Origin: Betaproteobacteria bacterium
Lineage (GTDB): Bacteria > Pseudomonadota > Gammaproteobacteria > Burkholderiales > Burkholderiaceae_E
DNA length: 32,757 nucleotides
Assembly (NCBI GenBank): GCA_018970865.1
Contig: JAGWVN010000036.1
Location: forward strand, 1-32,757
Direction: 5' to 3'
Below the pieces are notes generated by a model, which saw only the letters and a program-made list of their open reading frames with translations, had not been told where the DNA came from and did no database searches. Positions 7,841-15,316 of this stretch are shown here, piece after piece. Numbering within the stretch: position 1 is the stretch's first letter; each line of letters begins with the position of its first letter. The position numbers and the translations under genes were made by a program.

Positions 7841-8851
7841 ATGGGCAACCCTCAGACCCCGTCGCGCGCGCGGCGCGCATTCACCCGGACCACGCTCGGC
7901 CTGAGCCTGCTCGCGGCCGGCCACCCTGCCGGCGCCCAGGGCGACGGCGCCGAGTACCCGTCGCGAACGGTGACCGTCCTGGTCGGCTACCCGCCGGGCA
8001 ACGCCACGGACACCATCGCGCGCCTGCTTGCCGAGCGCTTCGCGGCCCGGCTTCGCCGGCCATTCATCATCGAGAACCGGCCCGGTCAGGGGTCGAGCCT
8101 GGCGGCCGGCGCGGTGGCCCGGTCGAACCCCGATGGCCACACGCTGCTGCTGACCGCGCCGGCCGCCATGGCCATCAACCCGGCGCTGTATGCGCGGGTG
8201 CCCTATGACCCGCAGCGGGATTTCGCCCCGATCGGCCTGTGCAGCTGGCTGCCCTATGTGCTGGTGGTGAGGGCCGACGCCGGCATCGGATCGCTCGCCG
8301 AACTGCTCGCGCGAGCGCGGGCGCAACCCGGCAGGCTGTCCTTCTCCTCCTCCGGCAACGGCACGATCAGCCAGCTCCTGATGGTGCTGCTCTCGCAGCG
8401 AACCGACACCCAGTTCACCCATGTGCCCTACAAGGGGAGCGCCCAGGCCCACACCGACCTGATCGGCGGTCAGGTCGATGTCAACTTCGACACCATCACC
8501 GCGCTGATGCCTCACATCCGCGCGGGTCGCCTGCGGGCCCTGGCCACCAGCAGCCTGACCCGCACGCCGTTCGCGCCCGATGTGCCCACCGTCGCGGAAC
8601 AGGGCGTGCCCGGCTTCGAAGGCGGCGCCTGGCTGGGTTTCGTGGCCGCCGCCACCACGCCCCGGCCGATCCTCGATCGACTCAACCGCGAGCTCAACCA
8701 GATCCTCGACGAGGCCGACACCCGACGCCGCATGACCGACGCCGGCAGCGAGATCCTGAAGAGCACGCCCGAGGAGTTCGCCAGCTTCATCCGCGCCGAG
8801 CAGCTCAAGTGGGCGCGCGTGGTCAAGGAATCGGGAACGCGGGTCGACTGA
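7841..8851 (+). CDS. Bug/TctC family receptor with Tat-like signal
   Basis: A 336-aa Bug-family periplasmic receptor. AGGA lies 8 bases before the ATG at 7841. The N-terminus carries a twin-arginine-like stretch, RRAFTRTTLGLSLLAAG (about 11-27), with probable cleavage near residue 32, so export could be by Tat or Sec. Family features are YPSRTVTVLVGYPPGNATD (ligand loop), IENRPGQG, NPDGHTLLLTAP, the YDPQRDFAPI segment, FTHVPYKGSAQA and VPTVAEQGVPGFEG. It is the second of three such receptors here, none with tctAB. It is probably co-transcribed with the alpha/beta hydrolase and ends 7 bases from the end of the convergent fumarylacetoacetase gene. Confidence 0.92.
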   Translation: MGNPQTPSRARRAFTRTTLGLSLLAAGHPAGAQGDGAEYPSRTVTVLVGYPPGNATDTIARLLAERFAARLRRPFIIENRPGQGSSLAAGAVARSNPDGHTLLLTAPAAMAINPALYARVPYDPQRDFAPIGLCSWLPYVLVVRADAGIGSLAELLARARAQPGRLSFSSSGNGTISQLLMVLLSQRTDTQFTHVPYKGSAQAHTDLIGGQVDVNFDTITALMPHIRAGRLRALATSSLTRTPFAPDVPTVAEQGVPGFEGGAWLGFVAAATTPRPILDRLNRELNQILDEADTRRRMTDAGSEILKSTPEEFASFIRAEQLKWARVVKESGTRVD

Positions 8852-8858
8852 TGCGGCC

Positions 8859-10142
8859 TCAGCCCCGCGCGGGCAGCACCGTCGCCATGCAATCACCAAA
8901 GCCGATCCGGCGAAAGCCTGGACGCTCGCACCCGCCCCGCAGCGAGATGGCATCGCCGTCGCGCAGGAAGTGGCGTTCCTCGCCGTTGGCCAGCCGGATC
9001 GGTCGGGAGCCACCCTGGCTGAGCTCCAGCAGCGAGCCGGCTTCGGCCGGATCGCGGCCCGACAGCGTGCCGGTGCCCAGCAGATCGCCGGTGGACAGCG
9101 CGCAACCGTTCACGGTGTGGTGGGTGACGAGCTGTGCCACGGTCCAGTACGCCGCCTCGGCAAAACCCGAGCGGCCGATCCGCTCGGCCGGCTGACCCGC
9201 GGCGCGCATCGCGGCGGTCTGCAGCCGCAGCTCGAGGCGGATGTCGATCGCGCCGTGCGCCCGATTGCTCGCGCCATCCAGGTAGGGCAAGGGCGACGGC
9301 TCCCCGGGCTCGCGCGCAAACGCGCGACGAAACGGCGCAAGCGCCTCGAGCGTGACCATCCAGGGCGAGATGGTGCTGGCGAAGCTCTTGCCCAGGAACG
9401 GGCCCAGCGGCTGGTACTCCCAGGACTGGATGTCGCGGGCGCTCCAGTCGTTGAAGAGCGTGAGCCCGAAGACATGATCCTCGGCCTGTTCGATTGGAAT
9501 CGGGCTGCCCAGCGCATTGGGGCGGCCGATCACCACGCCGAGCTCGAGCTCGCAGTCCAGGCGCTGGCTCTCGGCGAGCACCGGCGCGCCATCCGGGGCT
9601 GCCCGGATCTGTCCGCGCGGGCGATGAAAGTCGTGGCCGCTGGGCAGGATGGTCGAGGCGCGCCCGTGATACCCGATGGGCACCCAACGGTAATTGGGCA
9701 TCAGGGGATTGTCGGGGCGAAACAGCCGCCCGACCGCGGTGGCATGGTGGATGCCGACATAGAAATCGGTGTAGTCGCCGATCCGACAGGGCAGGCCAAG
9801 CGTCACTCGGTCCATCGGTACAAGCGCCTCGCTCCATGTCGTGTACGAGGCACTGTCCGCTCGAAGCCCGTCGTGAATGGCGCGGCGCAAGGCTCGTCGC
9901 GCATCTGGCCGCAGGTTCAGTACACGCCGCATGTCGCCGTGCCGGATCAGGCCGGCTCGGCGCAGGTCAAGCACCTGATCGCCAATGGCCACGCCGATGC
10001 GCCAGCGCCGCTCGCCGGGCTCCTGGAAACGCCCGAAGGGCAGGTTCTGGATCGGAAACTCGGCGTCGTCGGCATTGGCACTCTCGACCCAGCTCAGCAC
10101 GGCGGGATCGTGAGTGGCATCGATGTCGGTGGCAGCGGGCAT
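8859..10142 (-). CDS. fahA: fumarylacetoacetase
   Basis: A 427-aa enzyme that hydrolyses 4-fumarylacetoacetate to fumarate and acetoacetate, the last step of tyrosine/homogentisate breakdown. The active-site residues of the well-studied animal enzyme are all visible at almost identical positions: Asp126 and His133 in DYTDFYVGIHHATAVG, Glu198 and Glu200 in LDCELELG, Asp232 in FNDWSARD and Lys252 in PFLGKSFAS. The start at 10142 gives the usual length, opens with the normal N-terminal domain and has GGGGAA upstream; the longer open frame (to 10358) lies in the spacer shared with the divergent Bug gene. Homogentisate dioxygenase (hmgA), its usual partner, is not in this window. Confidence 0.95.
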   Translation of the reverse strand: MPAATDIDATHDPAVLSWVESANADDAEFPIQNLPFGRFQEPGERRWRIGVAIGDQVLDLRRAGLIRHGDMRRVLNLRPDARRALRRAIHDGLRADSASYTTWSEALVPMDRVTLGLPCRIGDYTDFYVGIHHATAVGRLFRPDNPLMPNYRWVPIGYHGRASTILPSGHDFHRPRGQIRAAPDGAPVLAESQRLDCELELGVVIGRPNALGSPIPIEQAEDHVFGLTLFNDWSARDIQSWEYQPLGPFLGKSFASTISPWMVTLEALAPFRRAFAREPGEPSPLPYLDGASNRAHGAIDIRLELRLQTAAMRAAGQPAERIGRSGFAEAAYWTVAQLVTHHTVNGCALSTGDLLGTGTLSGRDPAEAGSLLELSQGGSRPIRLANGEERHFLRDGDAISLRGGCERPGFRRIGFGDCMATVLPARG

Positions 10143-10356
10143 GGCGCAGTTCCCCGGTCGGGCAATGCGGGATGATAGGCCGATCGGGTCGCAGCGCTCC
10201 GCGCGCCGGCGCGGCCGAAAAGCCGCCTGGCGCGATTTGCCCGCCACGGGCTTTCGGCGATCATCCCGCATCCGTCCCCACGGCCTGCGCCTGCGGCGGG
10301 TCGAGGCCCGACAGACCTCGTTCCCCGCAGGCGACTCCCGCTCCGGAGCTGCCGAC

Positions 10357-11400
10357 ATGAGATCCGATTCGCCCGGCCCCGCCCGATCACCGTTCGCCCG
10401 ACCCGCGCGCAGACGCGCGCTTCAAAGGCTGCTCAGGGTGGCGGCTGGCGCCGCTGCGCCCGCCCTCGCGCTCGGCCCGACAGGCCAGGCCCGGGCCCAG
10501 ACAGCCTGGCCGAACCGGCCGATCCGCCTCATCCATCCCTGGGCGGCCGGTGGCGGCGGCGACATCGTCTCCCGCCTGCTCGCCGACCGGATGCGCGCCG
10601 AGCTCGGCGTGCCGGTCGTGGTCGAGAACCGGCCCGGGGCCGGCGGCAATGTCGGCGCAGAGCTGGCCGCGCGCCAGGCGCCCGACGGCTACACGATCAT
10701 GACCACGGCGGCGGGCTTCGCGATCGCTCCCTCGCTCTATCGCACGCTCGGCTATGACGCCCTGAAGGACTTCGCCCCGGTGACGAAGATCGCCACCGCG
10801 CCGCTGCTGGTGCTGGTGCGCGCCGATTCACCGCTGCGATCGATGGCCGACCTGATCGCCCTGGCCAGACGCAGCCCGAAGGAGGTGACCTTCGGCTCCT
10901 TCGGCAACGGCTCGCCGTCGCACCTCATCGGCGAGGGCATCAACCGGATTGCGGGCGTCACGATGACCCATGTCCCCTACACGGGTGGTGGCGCTGCCAA
11001 CGACCTGATCGGTGGCTCGCTCACGATGGCGATCCTGGACGCGGTGTCGCAGACCCCGCAGGTGAAGGCCGGCAAGCTGCGCGCGCTCGCGCTCAACGGC
11101 ACCAACCGCCTGCCCTCGCTGCCCGAGGTGCCCACCCTGATCGAAGCCGGCATCCCGATCGACCTGGTCGGCTGGCATGCGATGTTCGCGCCAGCGGGCA
11201 CGCCGCGCGAGATCCTCGAGCGCCTGAACCGGGTGGTCAACCAGATCGTCGCGCAGCCCGAGGTCCGCGCCCGGATCTTCGAGGTGGGCGCGTTCCCCGT
11301 CCAGCCGGCCACCACCATCGACCAGTGGGGAGCGATGTTCCGACGCGATGTGCAAAGCTGGGCCGAACTGGTTCGCAGTTCCGGCGCAACCATCAACTAG
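10357..11400 (+). CDS. Bug/TctC family receptor (third copy)
   Basis: A 347-aa Bug-family periplasmic receptor. The ATG at 10357 is chosen because CGGAG lies about 9 bases upstream. The N-terminal 47 residues hold an arginine-rich n-region (RPARRRALQRLLR) and a hydrophobic stretch ending at ARAQ, a Tat-like or Sec signal. Family landmarks are WPNRPIRLIHPWAAGGGGD (ligand loop), VVENRPGAGGNVG, APDGYTIMTT, LGYDALKDFAPV, MTHVPYTGGGAAN and LPEVPTLIEAG. It follows a 214-base divergent spacer with fahA. The downstream alpha/beta hydrolase-SnoaL gene starts 22 bases after its stop, so the two are likely co-transcribed. The sequence is clearly different from the other two Bug genes, so this is not a recent tandem duplication. 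Confidence 0.93.
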   Translation: MRSDSPGPARSPFARPARRRALQRLLRVAAGAAAPALALGPTGQARAQTAWPNRPIRLIHPWAAGGGGDIVSRLLADRMRAELGVPVVVENRPGAGGNVGAELAARQAPDGYTIMTTAAGFAIAPSLYRTLGYDALKDFAPVTKIATAPLLVLVRADSPLRSMADLIALARRSPKEVTFGSFGNGSPSHLIGEGINRIAGVTMTHVPYTGGGAANDLIGGSLTMAILDAVSQTPQVKAGKLRALALNGTNRLPSLPEVPTLIEAGIPIDLVGWHAMFAPAGTPREILERLNRVVNQIVAQPEVRARIFEVGAFPVQPATTIDQWGAMFRRDVQSWAELVRSSGATIN

Positions 11401-11422
11401 CCCCCGGCCCGGAGACGACCCC

Positions 11423-12730
11423 ATGAACGGCATCGCCAGCGACACTCATCCCGCCATCCGCATCCAGCGCGACCTGCGCTACGGCACCGGCAGCATCGGC
11501 TACGGCACGGTTCAGGCCGGCAGCCGCGCGCTGACCCTGGATGCGTATCTGCCACCGGGCGAGGCGCCCGCCGCGGGTCGTCCCGCCCTGGTGATGGCGC
11601 ATGGCGGGGCCTATCACCGCGGCGCCAAGGACCGTGACGAGTTCGAGCAGGATGGCTCGCGGAACACGCCGGTGCACGAGTACTGCGAGCGCTTTGCGGC
11701 GCGTGGCTATGTCTGCTTCTCGATCGGCTACCGGCTCACGCAGGAGCTTCCCGCGCCGCAGCCCCACCCGATCAAGCGCGACCGGCAGCAACTGGCGCGC
11801 GGCAGGACCGATCATGTCCGCGGTCTGCTGGGTCTGCCGCCCGCCAGCCACGAGGAGCTCCTGCATGGCAGCGAGGCCTGCTGGGCCGATGTCGCTGACG
11901 CCTTCCGATTCATCGCGGCCAACGCCGCGCGCTGGGCGATCGACCCGACCCGCATGGTGATCGGCGGCTTCTCGGCCGGCGCCTTCGCATCTGCCTACGC
12001 GGCCTACGCGCTCGGCGTGCCGGCTGCGGCGGTTGTCTGCCTGTCGGGCGGCATGTATGCCGACGATGCCGAGCACTATCTGCACGGCGCGCGCGGCATG
12101 CCGCCGGTACTGCTGTTTGCCGGCGAGCATGATCTGCCCTCGATTCCCGAGCGCACGCTGGCGCTCGCCGAGGGCGCTGCCCGGGCAGGTCTGGGCATGC
12201 GCCGCTATCGGGTTCCCGGCAAGCCGCACTTCTATGACCGCGAGTCGCCCATCGTCCTGCAGGCAAGCACCCTGCCCGGCGGCGAAGACTGCCCGACCGT
12301 CGAGTCGGCCATCCTCGCGTTCCTCGAACAGACCCTGGTGGCGCCCCAGGTCGACACCACGCAACTCGAGGCCTTCGCGCGGGCCTGGAGCCGGCATGAC
12401 ATCGAGGCGCTGATGTCCTTCATGAGCGATGACTGCGTGTTTCACAGCAGCCTCGGGCCGTCGGCCAGCGGCACCCGCTACATTGGCCGAGACGAGGTCC
12501 GCGCGGGCTTCATGAAGGCATGGGCTGATTTTCCGGATGCGCAGTGGACGCGCGCGCGTCACTTCGTGGCCGGCTCCCGCGGGGTGTCGGAATGGACCTT
12601 CGTGGGCACCCGGGCGAGCGACGGTCAGCGGGTGGAGGTCGACGGCTGCGATCTCTTCAGCTTCCGGGGCGACAAGATCCGCGTGAAAGACTCCTGGCGC
12701 AAGACGCGAACCCCGCCCGCGGACAGCTAG
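11423..12730 (+). CDS. alpha/beta hydrolase (esterase) fused to a SnoaL-like domain
   Basis: A 435-aa two-domain protein. Residues about 1-305 form an esterase of the BD-FAE/hormone-sensitive-lipase-like type: HGGAYHRG (60-67) is the oxyanion motif, GGFSAGAFAS (181-190) holds nucleophile Ser184, GEHDLPS holds Asp237 and GKPHFYD holds His269. After a short linker, residues about 312-428 look like a SnoaL/NTF2-like cone fold: EAFARAWSRHDIEALMSFM, then DDCVF, the RYIGRDEVRAGF strand-helix and DLFSFRGDKIRVKDSW. There is no signal peptide. The ATG has GGAG about 9 bases upstream and follows a Bug gene by 22 bases. SnoaL domains bind or isomerise small hydrophobic molecules, so the fusion may couple ester cleavage to a second step. 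Its stop overlaps the convergent gene at a CTAG. Confidence 0.85.
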   Translation: MNGIASDTHPAIRIQRDLRYGTGSIGYGTVQAGSRALTLDAYLPPGEAPAAGRPALVMAHGGAYHRGAKDRDEFEQDGSRNTPVHEYCERFAARGYVCFSIGYRLTQELPAPQPHPIKRDRQQLARGRTDHVRGLLGLPPASHEELLHGSEACWADVADAFRFIAANAARWAIDPTRMVIGGFSAGAFASAYAAYALGVPAAAVVCLSGGMYADDAEHYLHGARGMPPVLLFAGEHDLPSIPERTLALAEGAARAGLGMRRYRVPGKPHFYDRESPIVLQASTLPGGEDCPTVESAILAFLEQTLVAPQVDTTQLEAFARAWSRHDIEALMSFMSDDCVFHSSLGPSASGTRYIGRDEVRAGFMKAWADFPDAQWTRARHFVAGSRGVSEWTFVGTRASDGQRVEVDGCDLFSFRGDKIRVKDSWRKTRTPPADS

Positions 12731-13422
12731 TCCCGCCAGCGGTCGCGGGCGGTCCGCACGATCAGCGCGGCCACGGCCGCGCACGCTGCGCGCAGCTCGG
12801 AGGGCGTGCGGGCATCGGCGCCGGCATCGATCCACTGCGCCAGCGGATAGGCCTCGCTTTCCCAGCGCAGGGCAGCGTCGCGCGCCGACACGCCGTTGTC
12901 GGCCAGCAGCAGACGCCCCTCCACCCGCAGGCGCACCGGCACCATGAGCGGGTCCTGGCCAGCGCTGACCGCGGCCACCAGCGCAACCCGGGTGAGCTCC
13001 GCGCCCACCGCCCAGCGGCCGTTCATCCCCGTGATCGCAGGCGCCTCGGCAAGTCGCGCCCGGGCGCTGCGGCCCTGCAGGCGCCACTCCCCGGACTCCG
13101 GCCGGGCCAGCGCATCGCGAATACAGGAGTGCAGCGCGCCCCCCGCGGCGGCGGCCTCCCCCAGTCGCGCCAGCACGCCGCCCCCCGGCGCCAGAAACTC
13201 GAGCGCCGGCACGGCCTTCGGCGGCGTGATGACGACATCCTCGCGCAAGCGCTCCTCGGTCAGGAACGAGGCGATCAAGGCCACCAGTTCGGCCCGGTCA
13301 GCGGACGACGCCAGATCGATGCTGGCCCAGCGCGGCGCGCCGGATACCGGATCGAGGTAGCGCAGCGTCAATGCGCGACTGCCCAGCCAGGATGGATCGG
13401 GCTCGGCCTGCACCGAGTCCAA
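12727..13422 (-). CDS. hypothetical protein, family not recognised
   Basis: A minus-strand frame of about 231 aa, rich in Ala, Leu and Arg. I do not recognise its family. It has no signal peptide and no clear membrane segment. The readable core includes LTLRYLDPVSGAPRWASIDL, a long LVALIASFL-type helix, an acidic/arginine stretch (LTEERLREDVVITPP) and a C-terminal helix ending ALIVRTARDRWRD. The composition and residue patterns look protein-like, unlike the antisense frame. The start is uncertain: no ATG fits; TTG at 13422 (GAGAA upstream) and GTG at 13413 (GAAGA upstream) are the best candidates. It ends convergently with the hydrolase-SnoaL gene, sharing CTAG for both stops, and is divergent from the GMC oxidoreductase gene. 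Confidence 0.6.
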   Translation of the reverse strand: MDSVQAEPDPSWLGSRALTLRYLDPVSGAPRWASIDLASSADRAELVALIASFLTEERLREDVVITPPKAVPALEFLAPGGGVLARLGEAAAAGGALHSCIRDALARPESGEWRLQGRSARARLAEAPAITGMNGRWAVGAELTRVALVAAVSAGQDPLMVPVRLRVEGRLLLADNGVSARDAALRWESEAYPLAQWIDAGADARTPSELRAACAAVAALIVRTARDRWRD

Positions 13423-13633
13423 TCTTCGGATTCTCTGCGCAAGACGCCCGCCTCCCCGGTCGCCGTGGTCATCGCAGGGTACAAACACTTCCTGCGCGTG
13501 AGAAGATCGGACGGTCGTGAAGCGGGCTGTCGGGCGCCGTGTCCGGGTCGAAAACCCCCGATCTGCCCCGCGCCCCGAGGCGAGACAACCCCACCGCAGT
13601 GACCCACGCCGCGCGCGCGGGCGCATGGAATCG

Positions 13634-15259
13634 ATGGCAGAGAACACTGACACCGTTGACTACCTGATCGTGGGCGCCGGCGCCTCGGGCGCGCTGCTCG
13701 CGGCTCGCCTGTCGGAGGACGGCCGCCGCAGCGTGTGCCTGCTGGAGGCCGGCCCACCCGATCATCACCCGTTCCTGCACATCCCGGCGGGCTTCATCCG
13801 GATGCTGCACGATGAGCGCTACACCTGGCCGTTCGCCGCCGAGCCCTCGCCTCACACCGGAAACCGGTCGATCGGCCTTCCCCAGGGGCGCACCCTGGGG
13901 GGATCCACCGCGATCAACGGCATGGTCTACAACCGCGGCCAGCGCGAAGACTTCGACCACTGGGCGGCGCTCGGCAATCCTGGCTGGAGCTACGACGAGA
14001 TCCTGCCCTGCTTTCGTCGCACCGAGCGTTTCCTGGGTGGCGGTGATGATGCCCTGCGCGGACGCCAGGGCGGTCTGCGGGTCACCGAGAACGACTGGCT
14101 GCACCCGATCTGTGAAGCCTTCCTGGCCGGCGCATCCGAGCTGGGCATTGCGCGCAACCCCGACTACAACGGGGCAAGCCAGAGCGGCGCCGGCTACTAC
14201 CAGCGCACCATCCATGCCGGCCGCCGCATCAGCGCCGCCACCGCGTTCCTGCGCGGCGTCCGGCGCCGGCCGAATCTCGAGGTGCGCACCCGGTCGCAGG
14301 CGGTTCGGATCCTCGTCGAGGACGGGCGCGCCACGGGGGTTGCGTATGTGCGCGCAGACGCGCCGGGCATCGTCCGGACGGTGCGCGCCCGGATCGAGAC
14401 CGTGCTGTGCGCCGGCGCGATCAACACCCCGAAGCTGCTGCAGCTCTCGGGCATCGGGCCGGCGCAGCGGCTCATCGATCTGGGCATCGCGGTGGTCAGG
14501 GATCTGCCCGGCGTGGGCGAGAACCTGAGCGACCACTTCGCGGTGCGCGCCGTGGCGCGCGTCCGCAACGCCGCCACCATCAATGAACTCGCGCGCGGGC
14601 CCCGCCTCTGGGGCCAGGTTGCCCGCTGGCTGACCGGACGGCCCAGCATCCTCGCGCTGACGCCATCGGTGGTGCACTTCCACTGGCGCGCCGACGGCGG
14701 CGACGGCCGGCCCGATCTCCAGGGCGTGTTCTCTCCCGCGAGCTATCGCGCGGGGAAGGTCGGCGTGCTCGATGCCTACCCGGGCATGAGTTGCGGCGTC
14801 TGGCAGCACCGCCCCGAAAGCCGCGGCACGGTCTTCATCCGGTCTGCCGATGCCCATGATCCGCCCGTCATCGACCCGCGCTATCTTTCCCATGAGCAGG
14901 ACCGCCGGGCGCTCGTCGCGGGGCTGCGCCTCGCCAGGCGTCTGCTGCGCACCGGCGCGCTCGCGCCCTACTTCCAGGCCGAGAGCCTGCCTGGCGATCC
15001 GCTGCAGCGCGAGGACGAGCTCCTCGATTACATCGGACAGGTGGGCGCCTCGTCCTATCACCTGAACGGCACGGCCCGCATGGGACCGGCCGCCGACCAC
15101 AAAGCGGTGGTCGATGCCCGGCTGCGCGTGCACGGCCTGCCGGGCCTGCGGATCGCGGACGCCTCGGTGTTCCCGTCCATCCCGTCGGCCAACATCTGTG
15201 CGGCCACGATGATGGTCGCCGAGAAGGCGGCCGACCTGATCCGCAACGCCGAACCCTGA
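13634..15259 (+). CDS. GMC family FAD-dependent oxidoreductase (choline dehydrogenase-like)
   Basis: A 541-aa flavoprotein oxidising an alcohol substrate. The FAD-binding Rossmann motif is at about residues 9-25 (DYLIVGAGASGALLAAR). GMC signature 1 follows at about 84-110 (PQGRTLGGSTAINGMVYN, then DFDHW) and signature 2 in the middle (GAINTPKLLQLSGIGP). The catalytic histidine-asparagine pair appears as His476 in SYHLNGTARMG and Asn520 in PSIPSANICAATM. Two in-frame ATGs, 13625 and 13634, are possible; 13634 has GGAA 5 bases upstream and starts just before the FAD domain. There is no signal peptide, so it is probably cytosolic or membrane-associated. Choline, glucose, aryl-alcohol and aliphatic alcohol dehydrogenases all belong here; the substrate is unknown. 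No betaine aldehyde dehydrogenase lies beside it. Confidence 0.92.
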   Translation: MAENTDTVDYLIVGAGASGALLAARLSEDGRRSVCLLEAGPPDHHPFLHIPAGFIRMLHDERYTWPFAAEPSPHTGNRSIGLPQGRTLGGSTAINGMVYNRGQREDFDHWAALGNPGWSYDEILPCFRRTERFLGGGDDALRGRQGGLRVTENDWLHPICEAFLAGASELGIARNPDYNGASQSGAGYYQRTIHAGRRISAATAFLRGVRRRPNLEVRTRSQAVRILVEDGRATGVAYVRADAPGIVRTVRARIETVLCAGAINTPKLLQLSGIGPAQRLIDLGIAVVRDLPGVGENLSDHFAVRAVARVRNAATINELARGPRLWGQVARWLTGRPSILALTPSVVHFHWRADGGDGRPDLQGVFSPASYRAGKVGVLDAYPGMSCGVWQHRPESRGTVFIRSADAHDPPVIDPRYLSHEQDRRALVAGLRLARRLLRTGALAPYFQAESLPGDPLQREDELLDYIGQVGASSYHLNGTARMGPAADHKAVVDARLRVHGLPGLRIADASVFPSIPSANICAATMMVAEKAADLIRNAEP

Positions 15260-15275
15260 CCGGCGAACCGGTGAT

Positions 15276-15293
15276 CCGCCGCCTCATCGGCGG
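15276..15293. terminator. hairpin between convergent GMC and yhaN-like genes
   Basis: An inverted repeat CCGCCG, 6-base loop, CGGCGG lies in the 57-base gap between the two convergent genes. It has no T tract on either side, so it is at best a weak bidirectional terminator or mRNA 3' end structure. Confidence 0.3.
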
Positions 15294-15316
15294 TGCGTCG
15301 CCGCCTGCGGGCTCGC

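Noticed and set aside
12544-13602. 352-residue plus-strand open frame across the esterase 3' end and the unrecognised gene
   Set aside because: It begins inside the SnoaL-like domain in another frame and has Arg/Gln/His-rich composition; the minus-strand reading is far more protein-like.
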